A stretch of DNA of 18,591 bases from Thermoleophilia bacterium UBA6103. Its GTDB lineage: Bacteria; Actinomycetota; Thermoleophilia; UBA2241. The DNA lies in contig DIWP01000009.1 in assembly GCA_002423545.1 (NCBI GenBank), positions 141 to 18,731 on the forward strand. The letters are read 5' to 3'. Below the pieces are notes generated by a model. The model searched no databases, was not told the DNA's origin, and was given only the letters and a program-made list of their open reading frames with translations. Below, piece after piece: positions 1 to 9,841 of this stretch (position 1 is its first letter; every line of letters starts with the position of its first letter). The position numbers and the translations under genes were made by a program.

Positions 1-2159
<2,159 letters not shown>

Positions 2160-2229
2160 CGAAGCCTCCCTGATCGCCCGATCGTGAGTGCCGTAGCCGC
2201 GTCTCGGCGCGCGAGGACGCAGCGATGAC

Positions 2230-2895
2230 CTACGTGAGGTGCTGGACGAACCAGTCCCTGGCCAGCTCGCCGACCCGCTCCAGAGCGCCCGGCTCGGGGA
2301 ACAGGTGCGTGGCGCCGGGGATCACCTCCAGCCGCACCTCGGCCTGCGCCATCTGCTCCCGGGCGCCTTCGTTGAGCTTGAGGACCAGGTCGTCGGCGCC
2401 GCCGACGACCAGCAGCACCGGCGCCGAGACACGCTCCAGCGCCGCCCCGGCCAGATCCGGACGGCCACCGCGCGAGACCACCGCGGCGACGCGTTCGGGC
2501 AGGTCGGCGGCCAGCATCAGCGCCGCGGCGGCGCCGGTGCTGGCGCCGAAGGTACCCAGCGGCAACCCCGACAGGCGCCCGTCTGTCCCGACCCAGTCGG
2601 CAGCAGATCGCAGCCGGCCGGCCAGCAACGGGATGTCGAAGCGCAACTCCCTGCTTCGCCGGTCGACCGCTTCCTCGGCCTCGGTGAGTAGGTCCATGAG
2701 GAGGGTGGCGAGACCGGCCTCCTGCAGCACCTCGGCGATCAGGCGGTTGCGCGGGCTGTGACGGCTGCTGCCGCTGCCGTGCGCAAACACCACCAGGCCG
2801 TGCGGGTCCCAGGGGATCGTCAGGTCGGCGCCCAGCGAGACCGGTCCCGCCGGTATCGCGACCTCCCCGGCCCAGACCACACGCTCACCGACCAT
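2230..2895 (-). CDS. Dienelactone-hydrolase-like alpha/beta hydrolase
   Basis: A 221-residue alpha/beta hydrolase, probably a cytoplasmic esterase; the substrate is unknown. The oxyanion-hole segment VVFAHGSGSS is at residues 35-44. The nucleophile elbow GASTG is at 117-121, with Ser119. An acid candidate is Asp168 or Asp169 in GGADDL, and His197 in GATHLF completes the triad. I chose the ATG at 2893-2895 because it has an AGGGGG/AAGG ribosome site and begins just before the first strand. The frame stays open 121 codons further, but that stretch is an arginine-rich shadow of the upstream gene. It overlaps the end of the phosphoribosyltransferase gene by 11 nt, so the two are probably translationally coupled. 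In mycobacteria (for example Rv0571c) the two domains are fused in one protein, which supports a joint role. Confidence 0.88.
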   Translation of the reverse strand: MVGERVVWAGEVAIPAGPVSLGADLTIPWDPHGLVVFAHGSGSSRHSPRNRLIAEVLQEAGLATLLMDLLTEAEEAVDRRSRELRFDIPLLAGRLRSAADWVGTDGRLSGLPLGTFGASTGAAAALMLAADLPERVAAVVSRGGRPDLAGAALERVSAPVLLVVGGADDLVLKLNEGAREQMAQAEVRLEVIPGATHLFPEPGALERVGELARDWFVQHLT

Positions 2896-3658
2896 CCTTA
2901 CCCCCTGTGTCTGCAGACGGCCGAGCGCCGGGAGAGCCCTCCTGGCCGGCCTCATCGGCGCCCGCCGCGGCCTCTTCGTGCTCGGTGCGGGCAGCGTCGA
3001 GCAGCCGCCGCACCTCGTCGTCGCTCGTCTGGCTGAAGTCGCCGTACCAGGAGCCGACCGCGTACATGGCCGGCGGCTCCAGCACGCAGACCACCTCGTC
3101 GGCCTCTTCACGGATGATCTCGCAGACCGGCGGCGGGCCCACCGGCGCCGCGACCACGACGCGCAGCGGCTTGCGGGTGCGCAGGGCGGCGACCGCCGCC
3201 CGCATCGTCGAACCGGTCGCCAGTCCGTCGTCGACCAGCACGACGACCTTCTCGGCAACGTCCAGCGGCGGCCGGTCGCCCCGGTACAGACGTTCTCTGC
3301 GCTCCAGCTCTACGCGGGCACGCTCCTTGAGTGCCGTCAGCTCCTGTGGGCCAACGCCGAACTGGCGCGCCAGGCGCTCGTCGAGCACCAGCACGTCGCC
3401 GGTGGCCAGCGCTCCCAGCGCCAGCTCCTCCCGACCGGGAGCGCCGATCTTGCGCACCACGAGCACGTCGAGCGGCGCCTGGAGCGCGCGGGCGACCTCG
3501 TACGCCACCTCGACGCCGCCGCGCGGCAGGGCCAGCACCAGCACGTCCCGGCGGCCCTTCAGGTCGGCGAGACGCTCCGCCAGCACAGTCCCCGCGTGCC
3601 GCCGGTCGGCATACCCTGCCGACTCAGACCGGTCCCTGTCTTTCCACGGCGGTGTCAC
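2885..3658 (-). CDS. Phosphoribosyltransferase of the COG1926 type
   Basis: A 257-residue type I phosphoribosyltransferase domain protein. It shows LALPRGGVEVAYEVA (about 42-56) and the PRPP-binding loop VVLVDDGLATGSTM (139-152). WYGDFSQTSDDEV (204-216) is the C-terminal signature of the COG1926 group often linked to hydrolase or erythromycin-esterase-like domains. The last 35 residues or so are rich in Ala, Gly, Glu and Asp and look unstructured, like a linker that would join a hydrolase domain in fused relatives. The start is a GTG at 3656-3658 with an excellent GGAGGTGA site about 6 nt upstream. It sits 32 nt after Ku and overlaps the next gene by 11 nt. The nucleobase or other acceptor is unknown, and I do not assign a salvage reaction. 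Confidence 0.88.
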   Translation of the reverse strand: MTPPWKDRDRSESAGYADRRHAGTVLAERLADLKGRRDVLVLALPRGGVEVAYEVARALQAPLDVLVVRKIGAPGREELALGALATGDVLVLDERLARQFGVGPQELTALKERARVELERRERLYRGDRPPLDVAEKVVVLVDDGLATGSTMRAAVAALRTRKPLRVVVAAPVGPPPVCEIIREEADEVVCVLEPPAMYAVGSWYGDFSQTSDDEVRRLLDAARTEHEEAAAGADEAGQEGSPGARPSADTGGKDGR

Positions 3659-3690
3659 ACGTCACCTCCAGATACCCGGCATCGGCCGCC

Positions 3691-4566
3691 TCAGCCACCC
3701 CGCGAGCCGGCGGACGTCTCGTCGGCGCCGGCGCCATCCGTGTCGCGCGCGCCATCCGTCTCGCCCGCGCCCTCGCGCGCGCGCCGCTCTTCGACGCTGC
3801 GCTTGAGCAGCGACATGATGTCGATGACCTCGCCGGCGGGCTGCTCGGGAGCCGCCTCCGCGACCGGCTCCACACCACCCACCTCGGCCTTCTCCTCGAT
3901 CAGGCGCAGCAGGTCCTCACGGTACTCATCGCGATACTGCTCCGGGTCCCACGGCTCCACCATGGCCTCCACCAGCTGCTCGGCCATGGCGATCTCGCGA
4001 TCGCTCACGCCCAGCTCCTCCAGGTCGTCGCCGGGCAGATCCAGCTCGTCGGGCGCCCGCAGCTCGTGCGCATAGCGCAGCAGCTCGAGCACCAGCACGT
4101 CTCCGCGCGGCACCACGGCCGCCAGGTACTGCCGCGTGCGGATGACGACCCTGGCGACCGCCACCCGGCCGCTGCGTCGCAGCGTCTCACGCAGCAGCGC
4201 ATACCCCTTGCGGCCGGCCTTCGTCGGCGCAAGGTAGTAGGGCCGCTCGAAGTACGTCACGTCGATCTCGCCGGCGCCGACGAACGCTGTGATCTCGATG
4301 GTCTGTGTGGCCACGGGGTCGGCCCGCTGGAAGTCCTCTTCGCTGAGCGTCACGAACTCGCCGCTGCGGTACTCGTAGCCCTTGACGATGTCTTCGGGCG
4401 GCACCGGCTCGTTCTGCTCGTTCTGACGTTCCTCGTGGATCACCGACATGGTGCGGCGGTCGAGCTGCCGGAAACGCAGGCGGTCTCGCGACTCGGCCGG
4501 GAAGAGCCCGACCGGGATGTTCACCAGACCGAAGCTGATGGCGCCTTTCCATAAGGAGCGGGGCAT
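3691..4566 (-). CDS. ku: Ku homodimer protein for non-homologous end joining
   Basis: Bacterial Ku binds DNA double-strand ends as a ring-shaped homodimer and recruits the ligase LigD. The protein has 291 residues, close to the usual 260-320. It begins MPRSLWKGAISFGLVNIPV, the typical bacterial Ku N-terminus. The beta-barrel core follows, with the conserved segment YFERPYYLAP at 105-114. The segment from about 181 to 230 is helical and acidic, and the last 40 residues form a low-complexity tail (ETDGARDTDGAG) built from a short DNA repeat. The frame stays open 196 codons upstream, but the ATG at 4564-4566 matches the family start exactly. No ligD gene lies nearby. It heads a minus-strand series with the phosphoribosyltransferase and esterase, and is divergent from the small membrane protein at 4706. 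Confidence 0.96.
   Translation of the reverse strand: MPRSLWKGAISFGLVNIPVGLFPAESRDRLRFRQLDRRTMSVIHEERQNEQNEPVPPEDIVKGYEYRSGEFVTLSEEDFQRADPVATQTIEITAFVGAGEIDVTYFERPYYLAPTKAGRKGYALLRETLRRSGRVAVARVVIRTRQYLAAVVPRGDVLVLELLRYAHELRAPDELDLPGDDLEELGVSDREIAMAEQLVEAMVEPWDPEQYRDEYREDLLRLIEEKAEVGGVEPVAEAAPEQPAGEVIDIMSLLKRSVEERRAREGAGETDGARDTDGAGADETSAGSRGG
3731..3764 (+). repeat. Two-copy 16-nt direct repeat in the Ku tail
   Basis: GCGCCATCCGTGTCGC at 3731-3746 recurs as GCGCCATCCGTCTCGC at 3749-3764, one mismatch, period 18 nt. Read on the minus strand it encodes the repeated TDGA residues of the Ku C-terminal tail. The period keeps the reading frame, so copy-number change would only lengthen or shorten the tail. 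Confidence 0.7.
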
Positions 4567-4705
4567 GTCTGCCTGATGCCCGTCAGGGGCGCCATCGCAA
4601 ACAGACACGTGCAGCTGTGGCGGCCGCAGTGGCTCCTGTTTGCCGCCCGGGACGACCGGGTAGCCGATAGAGCATGCCCGTCGTCCTTCTATGGAAAGGG
4701 GCAGC

Positions 4706-5263
4706 ATGAGCAGGGGTCCCACAGAGATCGCCCGGATCAGGGCGGAAGACGCGTTGAGCGATGCCCGGGACGCGATACAGGCGCTGCGGCACCGCGACGA
4801 CCGTATGTGGAAGCTGCGGCGCTCGGCGAAGAAGAGAGCCCGCACCGTCCGCCGCAGGTGGGAGACCACCGCTCCGGCGGCCGGCGCGACCGTCCGGTCC
4901 ACCGCTCGCGGCGCCGGTCGCCTGGCCGGGAGCGGCCGCGGCATCGCCTTCGGCGCCGGCGCGCTGACCGGCCTTGCGATCGGCGTCTGGATCGGGCGCG
5001 CAGCCACCGACGCCGCCGTGCGGGAGCACATGGCCAGGCTCGCCGAACCGGTGAGCCAGACGTCGCATGCGCTCGCCGACAAGGCCGGTGCGGCGGCCGA
5101 CGCCGGCGTCCGCAGCCTCAAGAGCTCGGGGCACGCGGTGAGCTCGGCCACCACCAGAGCCGCCGCGACCGTGGCTCACGCGCCGGCGGCGGTGTGGACC
5201 GGCATCGCCGGCAAGGCCGACGGCAACGGCGGCGGTCGCGACGACGACGCGCCCGCCGACTGA
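4706..5263 (+). CDS. Small glycine-rich single-pass membrane protein, function unknown
   Basis: A 185-residue protein that I do not recognise. The N-terminal 55 residues are charged and predicted helical, ending in a basic patch (KLRRSAKKRARTVRRRW). One glycine-rich hydrophobic segment at about 79-97 (GIAFGAGALTGLAIGVWIG) resembles a YtxH-type or glycine-zipper membrane anchor. An Ala-rich amphipathic region follows and the tail is Gly/Asp-rich. The ATG at 4706 is preferred over the in-frame ATG at 4691 because the ribosome site GGAAAGGGG lies between them. It is head to head with Ku across 139 nt and its stop is only 5 nt from the stop of the opposing gene. A cell-envelope or stress role is possible, but nothing in the sequence proves it. 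Confidence 0.75.
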   Translation: MSRGPTEIARIRAEDALSDARDAIQALRHRDDRMWKLRRSAKKRARTVRRRWETTAPAAGATVRSTARGAGRLAGSGRGIAFGAGALTGLAIGVWIGRAATDAAVREHMARLAEPVSQTSHALADKAGAAADAGVRSLKSSGHAVSSATTRAAATVAHAPAAVWTGIAGKADGNGGGRDDDAPAD

Positions 5264-5268
5264 CGGCT

Positions 5269-6870
5269 TCAGGGAGCGGTCGGCAGGAGCTGCTCGACGG
5301 TGGCGGTGCCGCCGCCGGCGCCGTAGGCGACGATCATGCGGTCGGTGGTCCATTCCACCGGTGCCCGGTCGTCGGTCCACGGATCGTCGATCGGGCCGAT
5401 CGTCGCCAGATCGCGGGCGAAGAGCTGCGTCAGTGACGCCAGCTCACCGTCGGCGGCCAGCAGGCGCCGCCGCAGTTCCGGCTCCGGCACCGGCTCGTCG
5501 AAGCCCACCACCAGCGTGTTGAAGCGCAGCGCCGGCCACGCGACCACCTGGGGAAACTCGGTCGCCAGCGTGCCGGCGATGGCGTCGACAAGGCTGCGGT
5601 CGCCCGGCAACGACGTGACGTTGAGCGCCACGATGCCGCCGGGAGTGAGACGGTCGCGGGCCAGGGCGAAGAACTCGCGTGTCGCCAGGTAGAAGGGGAC
5701 GTACGGCTGACGGTAGGCGTCGGCCATGATCGCGTCGTAGCGCTGCTCGGTGCTGCGCAGGAACGGCCGGGCGTCGGCCGTGATCACCCGCAGGTTGGGG
5801 TTGTCCTCGAGGCCGAAGAAGAGCCTGCCGGCCTCGCTCACCTTGCCGTCGATCTCGACGCCGTCGATGCGTGTGGAGGGGAAGAGCTCGCCGTACGCCC
5901 GCGCCGTGGTACCGCCGGCGTTGCCGAGGATCGCGATCCTCTCCGGCACGCGGTCCATCAAGGCGGGGATGGTGAGGAACATGTCCCACTCCCCTCCGGT
6001 GAACACCGTCCCCTTGACCCATCTTGAGTGTACCGCCTGACCCTCATTCAGATAGAGGTAGCGGCTGTCGCCACGTTCCGCGACCTGCACGAACTGGTAC
6101 TGGGACTCCTCCTCGAACACCAGTCCCGGCGTCGCCTTGACCACGCCCGGCGGGATGAGCAGCAGGCCGGCCAGCACGATGCCGACGATCAGCCAGCGCC
6201 AGCCGAGCAGGATGGCGGCCGCCAGCCCCACCAGGGCGGCCGCGCCTAGCAGCGTCCGCTGCGTGCCGACGAGCGGGATGAAGACGATCGCCGGCAGGAA
6301 CGTGCCGAGCAGGCTGCCGACGGTGGAGAGCGCGAAGATGCGGCCGGCGGTGCGGCCGGCGTCCTCCACGGTCGGCACGGAGAGCCGGATGGCGAACGGC
6401 GTCACCATGCCCAGCAGCACCACCGGCGGCACGAAGAGGAAGAGCGACCCCAGCAGCGAGCCGATGATGGCCCCGGCCGACACGGTGTCGAGAGCGCGCA
6501 CAGAGAGATCGAGCAGCGGTCGCGCCAGGAACGGGACGATGGCGGTCACGACCGCCGCCGCCAGCACGATGAAGCCGAGCAGGCGTGCCTCCGGCCGGCG
6601 GTCGGCGATGCGGCCGCCGAGCCAGTAGCCCAGCGACAGCGAGGCGAGGACCAGGCCGATGATGTTGGCCCAGACGATGGTCGACGAGCCGTAGAAGGGC
6701 GCCAGCAGACGCGAGGCGCCCATCTCGATGGCCATCGACCCCATGCCTGCCAGGAACACCAGCCACAGGAGCGGCACCGTGCGCGCCTTCGTCGTCCCCG
6801 CCGCCCCGGTCGGCGCTGGTGTCGCGGCCTCCGCTGCTACTGCCGGCGATCCCGCCGTGGAAGTCGTCAC
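5269..6870 (-). CDS. Membrane protein fused to a spermidine-synthase-like domain
   Basis: A 533-residue protein with two halves. Residues 31 to about 243 hold six to seven hydrophobic segments of the type found in fused MFS-like/spermidine synthase proteins. Residues about 255-530 form a Rossmann methyltransferase-like domain of the spermidine synthase family. The nucleotide loop is ILGNAGGTTARAY (314-326) with the acidic residue Glu339 in GVEID. MADAYRQPY (382-390) stands where polyamine synthases have the DSTDP-type catalytic motif. The first Asp (384) is kept but the second is not, and the Asp of the GGDGG-type loop is replaced by Ala. True spermidine synthesis is therefore doubtful; the substrate is unknown. 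The start is a GTG at 6868-6870 with AAGG close upstream. It lies 69 nt after the thioredoxin-fold-like gene and is probably cotranscribed with it. Confidence 0.85.
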   Translation of the reverse strand: MTTSTAGSPAVAAEAATPAPTGAAGTTKARTVPLLWLVFLAGMGSMAIEMGASRLLAPFYGSSTIVWANIIGLVLASLSLGYWLGGRIADRRPEARLLGFIVLAAAVVTAIVPFLARPLLDLSVRALDTVSAGAIIGSLLGSLFLFVPPVVLLGMVTPFAIRLSVPTVEDAGRTAGRIFALSTVGSLLGTFLPAIVFIPLVGTQRTLLGAAALVGLAAAILLGWRWLIVGIVLAGLLLIPPGVVKATPGLVFEEESQYQFVQVAERGDSRYLYLNEGQAVHSRWVKGTVFTGGEWDMFLTIPALMDRVPERIAILGNAGGTTARAYGELFPSTRIDGVEIDGKVSEAGRLFFGLEDNPNLRVITADARPFLRSTEQRYDAIMADAYRQPYVPFYLATREFFALARDRLTPGGIVALNVTSLPGDRSLVDAIAGTLATEFPQVVAWPALRFNTLVVGFDEPVPEPELRRRLLAADGELASLTQLFARDLATIGPIDDPWTDDRAPVEWTTDRMIVAYGAGGGTATVEQLLPTAP

Positions 6871-6939
6871 GTGCCTTGCCCCTTCGTCGAAGCCTGTCGA
6901 TCTTGCAGCTAATCCTAGCGGCCGGCGCAGGGACAGCGC

Positions 6940-7473
6940 TCACCGTTGCGACGGGTCCCCTCGGCCGGCGACATCGTGCAACGCCACCATGAGGGCCTCG
7001 ACCGCTTCGTCGGTCTGACCGCCGGCGTGGAAGAACCGCACCACGCCGGTCCCATCCAGCACGACCACGTGCGCCACGGGACGGGGCGCCTCACCGACGA
7101 AGTCGCGGACCACAGATCCATCGCCGTAGACTGTCACGACGCGACGCCACTGCGGCTTCGGCACGCCGCCGCGCATGCCGGCGTCGATCCATCCCGCCAG
7201 CGGCCGGTAGACCGGCGAGGGTATCGTGGGTACCTCGTAGACCGTCGTGTCCGGCGCCCGCCGGGCGAGCGCCGCCAGCCAGCGGTCGATGTCCGACTGC
7301 GCGGCGCGGCGGTAGGCGATCAGGAGCACTGCCGGCGCGCCGGCCACGTCTTGCGGAAAGCGGACGATCTCGCCGGAGAGGGCGTGGCCGAGGACGGCCG
7401 GGAAGGGCCGGCCGACGATGTCTCCGGCGCCACGACCGGGGACTCGGCCCCGCGTCTCACCCGTCTCGCGCAT
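6940..7473 (-). CDS. Cysteine-free thioredoxin-fold-like protein (ATP10/YtfJ-like, tentative)
   Basis: A 177-residue soluble protein. The pattern GRPFPAVLGHALSGEIVRFP, then a hydrophobic strand (APAVLLIAY), helix, PTIPSPVYRPLAGWID, and late strands RRVVTVYGDG and AHVVVLDGTGVVRFFHAG resembles redoxin-like proteins of the ATP10 or YtfJ type. It has no cysteine at all, so it cannot do thiol-disulfide exchange; RRAAQSD stands where a CxxC would be. I chose the ATG at 7471-7473, which has GGAG 7 nt upstream. An ATG at 7512 is in frame but has a poor ribosome site, and the longer frame to 7767 is low-complexity antisense. It precedes the membrane/spermidine-synthase-like gene by 69 nt. The fold assignment is inference from strand order. 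Confidence 0.7.
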   Translation of the reverse strand: MRETGETRGRVPGRGAGDIVGRPFPAVLGHALSGEIVRFPQDVAGAPAVLLIAYRRAAQSDIDRWLAALARRAPDTTVYEVPTIPSPVYRPLAGWIDAGMRGGVPKPQWRRVVTVYGDGSVVRDFVGEAPRPVAHVVVLDGTGVVRFFHAGGQTDEAVEALMVALHDVAGRGDPSQR

Positions 7474-7826
7474 CACGCCACTCCGTGTCTCGGCTCGTCC
7501 CTCCGGGAGCATCGCCCGCCGTCGTCGGTCCTCGTCCTCGCGTCCCACGGCAGACGTGCGCGTCCTGACCGTGGTTCTTCCCCGTAGCCGACGAACGGAC
7601 GCGGAGCCTGCAGACGGGACGCGAGAGGGGACACGGGCGGGCCGGCCGGCAGGCGGAGACGGGGCGCGAGCGACGGAAGCGGCCGGCGCGTGTACACTGG
7701 GGTCAGCGCGCCGGCCGTCCCGCGACAGGCCGGCGCCGGTGCGTCCCGGGCCGCTCGGTCCGGCCACCGGCCGAGACGGCGGCGCGACGGCCGCCGCAGA
7801 TCACCCCCGAAGGTCAGAGCACTGCC
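7474..7826. other. Divergent intergenic region between the thioredoxin-fold-like gene and typA
   Basis: This 353-nt stretch separates two divergent genes. It contains a TACACT box at 7693-7698 inside the palindrome GTGTACAC (7690-7697), the only promoter-like element I can pick out for typA. Frames that cross it are rich in Arg, Pro and Ala and look non-coding. I see no RNA gene or further repeat in it. Confidence 0.6.
7693..7698 (+). promoter_or_regulatory. Candidate -10 box for typA (TACACT)
   Basis: TACACT fits an actinobacterial TAnnnT -10 box. Transcription would begin near 7705 and give a leader of about 120 nt before the typA start. No -35 hexamer close to TTGACA is present 16-18 nt upstream. 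Confidence 0.4.
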
Positions 7827-9812
7827 ATGCACGCTGCCGAGAAGATCCGCAACCTCGCCATCATCGCCCACATCGACCACGGCAAGACGACGCTGATCGA
7901 CAGCATCTTCCGGGCCGCCCATGTGTTCCGCGACAACGCTCGCATCGAAGAGCGGGTCATGGACAACAACGACCTGGAACGCGAGCGCGGCATCACCATC
8001 CGCTCCAAGCACTGCACTGTCGAGTGGGACGGGCACCTCATCAACATCATCGACACCCCCGGACACGCCGACTTCAGCGGCGAGGTCGAGCGCGTGCTCA
8101 GCATGGTCGACTCGGTCCTGCTGCTGGTGGACGCCAACGAAGGTCCGATGCCGCAGACCCGCTACGTGCTGATGCGGGCGCTGCGGACGGGGCTGCGGCC
8201 GATCGTGATAGTCAACAAGGCCGATCGGCCCAACGCCGACCCCTCCGGCGCCCTCGACGCCACTTTCGACCTGTTCGTCGAGCTTGGCGCCGACGACCAG
8301 CAGCTCGACTTCCCGGTGCTGTACGGCTCCGGGCTGGAGGGCTGGATCGTCGCCGACCTCGACGAGTACCGGCGCGAAGAGATCGACCGTGCCGAGCACG
8401 AGCGCGACGGCAGCGCCGAGCTCTCTCCGGCGATGCGCGCCGAGCTGGCCCAGGCCGGCATGGCCGACCTGTTCCAGACGATCATCGACAAGGTACCACC
8501 GCCGCACGTGGACCACGAGGCGCCGTTCCTGATGCAGGTGAGCACGCTCGCCTGGAGCGACTACGTGGGCCGCATCGGCTGCGGCCGCGTGCTGCAGGGC
8601 ACCCACCGGGTAGGAGACGAGCTGCGACGCACGATGACCCGCTGGGACGAACCGGCGCGCGTGGCCACGAGTGTCGATACCATGCCGGGAGCTGCTCCCG
8701 CGGTGACCGGCGACGACTGGTCGATCGTCGGCACCCAGACGGCCCGCAGCGCCCACCTCTGGGTCACGCGCGGTCTGGAGAAGCGCGAGGTCGAGGAGGT
8801 CGGGGCCGGCGACATCGTCTGGCTCAACGGCCCCGACGAGATCGGCATCGGCGACACCCTGAGCGCCCCCGAGCTGCAGGACACGGCTCTGCCGCCGCTC
8901 GAGATCGAGGAGCCGACCGTCTCCATGTTCTTCCTGGTCAACAACGGCCCGTTCGCCGGCCAGGACGGCCGCGCCGCGACCCTGCGCCAGATCAAGGACC
9001 GGCTCATGCGCGAAGAGCGGGTCAACGTCGCCCTGCGCGTCGAAGACATCGGGCGGCCGGACGGCGTCAAGGTCTCCGGCCGCGGCGAGCTGCACCTCGC
9101 CATCCTCATCGAAGAGATGCGGCGCGAGGGCATCGAGCTCTGTGTCTCGCGCCCCGAGGTCATCACCCATCGCGACGGCGCCGGGAAGCTGCTGGAGCCG
9201 ATCGAGCAGCTCATCATCGACGTACCCGAGGAGTACCAGGGCGCCATCATCCAGGAGCTGGCCCTGCGCAAGGCCGACCTGGTGAGCGTGCACGCCACCG
9301 GTACCGGCCTGGTCCGCCTCGAGTTCACGATCAGTACCCGCGGGCTGATCGGCTATCGCTCCGACTTCCTCACCGAGACCCGCGGCCTGGGCGTCATGTC
9401 GTCGCGCTTTGTCGGCTACGGGCCGTGGCGCGGCGACCTGCCGGCCCGCAACCGCGGCTCGCTGGTCAGCCAGGCCGGCGGCGAGACCGCCTCGTACTCG
9501 CTGGAGAACCTGCAGCAGCGGGCGGTCCTGTTCGTGCGACCCATGGACCGCGTCTACGAGGGCATGATCGTCGGCGAGAACGCCCGCAGCGGCGACATGC
9601 TCTGCAACCCGACCAAGAAGAAGCAGATGGGCAACTACCGCTCGTCGACCAAGGAGATCGACACCGGCCTGAAGGTACCGCGCACGCTGACGCTCGAGTC
9701 GGCGCTGGAGTGGATCGCCGGCGACGAGCTGGTGGAGGTCACCCCGCAGAGCATCCGCGTGCGCAAAGCGATCCTGCGCGCCGAGCAGCGCAAGCAGGCC
9801 GCCAAGCGCTGA
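7827..9812 (+). CDS. typA: Ribosome-associated translational GTPase TypA/BipA
   Basis: TypA (BipA) is an EF-G-like GTPase that binds ribosomes and supports ribosome assembly and stress or cold adaptation. All GTPase motifs are present: G1 AHIDHGKTT (14-22), G2 RGITI (54-58), G3 DTPGH (76-80) and G4 NKAD (130-133). Later family blocks include KVSGRGELHLAILIEEMRREG-type sequence around 415-435 and the C-terminal NPTKKKQMGNYRSS. The length of 661 residues exceeds the usual 605-640, mostly because of roughly 25 extra residues in domain II between RRTMTRWDE and AGDIVWLNG. The ATG at 7827 gives the exact family N-terminus, with GAAGG at a rather long 13-nt spacing. It is monocistronic and its stop is 29 nt from the convergent beta-helix gene. 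Confidence 0.97.
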   Translation: MHAAEKIRNLAIIAHIDHGKTTLIDSIFRAAHVFRDNARIEERVMDNNDLERERGITIRSKHCTVEWDGHLINIIDTPGHADFSGEVERVLSMVDSVLLLVDANEGPMPQTRYVLMRALRTGLRPIVIVNKADRPNADPSGALDATFDLFVELGADDQQLDFPVLYGSGLEGWIVADLDEYRREEIDRAEHERDGSAELSPAMRAELAQAGMADLFQTIIDKVPPPHVDHEAPFLMQVSTLAWSDYVGRIGCGRVLQGTHRVGDELRRTMTRWDEPARVATSVDTMPGAAPAVTGDDWSIVGTQTARSAHLWVTRGLEKREVEEVGAGDIVWLNGPDEIGIGDTLSAPELQDTALPPLEIEEPTVSMFFLVNNGPFAGQDGRAATLRQIKDRLMREERVNVALRVEDIGRPDGVKVSGRGELHLAILIEEMRREGIELCVSRPEVITHRDGAGKLLEPIEQLIIDVPEEYQGAIIQELALRKADLVSVHATGTGLVRLEFTISTRGLIGYRSDFLTETRGLGVMSSRFVGYGPWRGDLPARNRGSLVSQAGGETASYSLENLQQRAVLFVRPMDRVYEGMIVGENARSGDMLCNPTKKKQMGNYRSSTKEIDTGLKVPRTLTLESALEWIAGDELVEVTPQSIRVRKAILRAEQRKQAAKR

Positions 9813-9841
9813 ACAGCGCGCGGCGCCGGCGACGGCCGGAC

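Noticed and set aside
3731..3764. Start of a CRISPR or larger repeat array
   Set aside because: Only two short copies inside a coding tail, without spacers.
5269..6870. Genuine spermidine synthase (speE)
   Set aside because: The Asp residues of the GGDGG-type loop and the second Asp of the DSTDP motif are missing, and no speD or other polyamine gene is nearby.
7473..9293. 606-codon minus-strand frame opposite typA
   Set aside because: Antisense to all GTPase motifs, with composition typical of a shadow frame.
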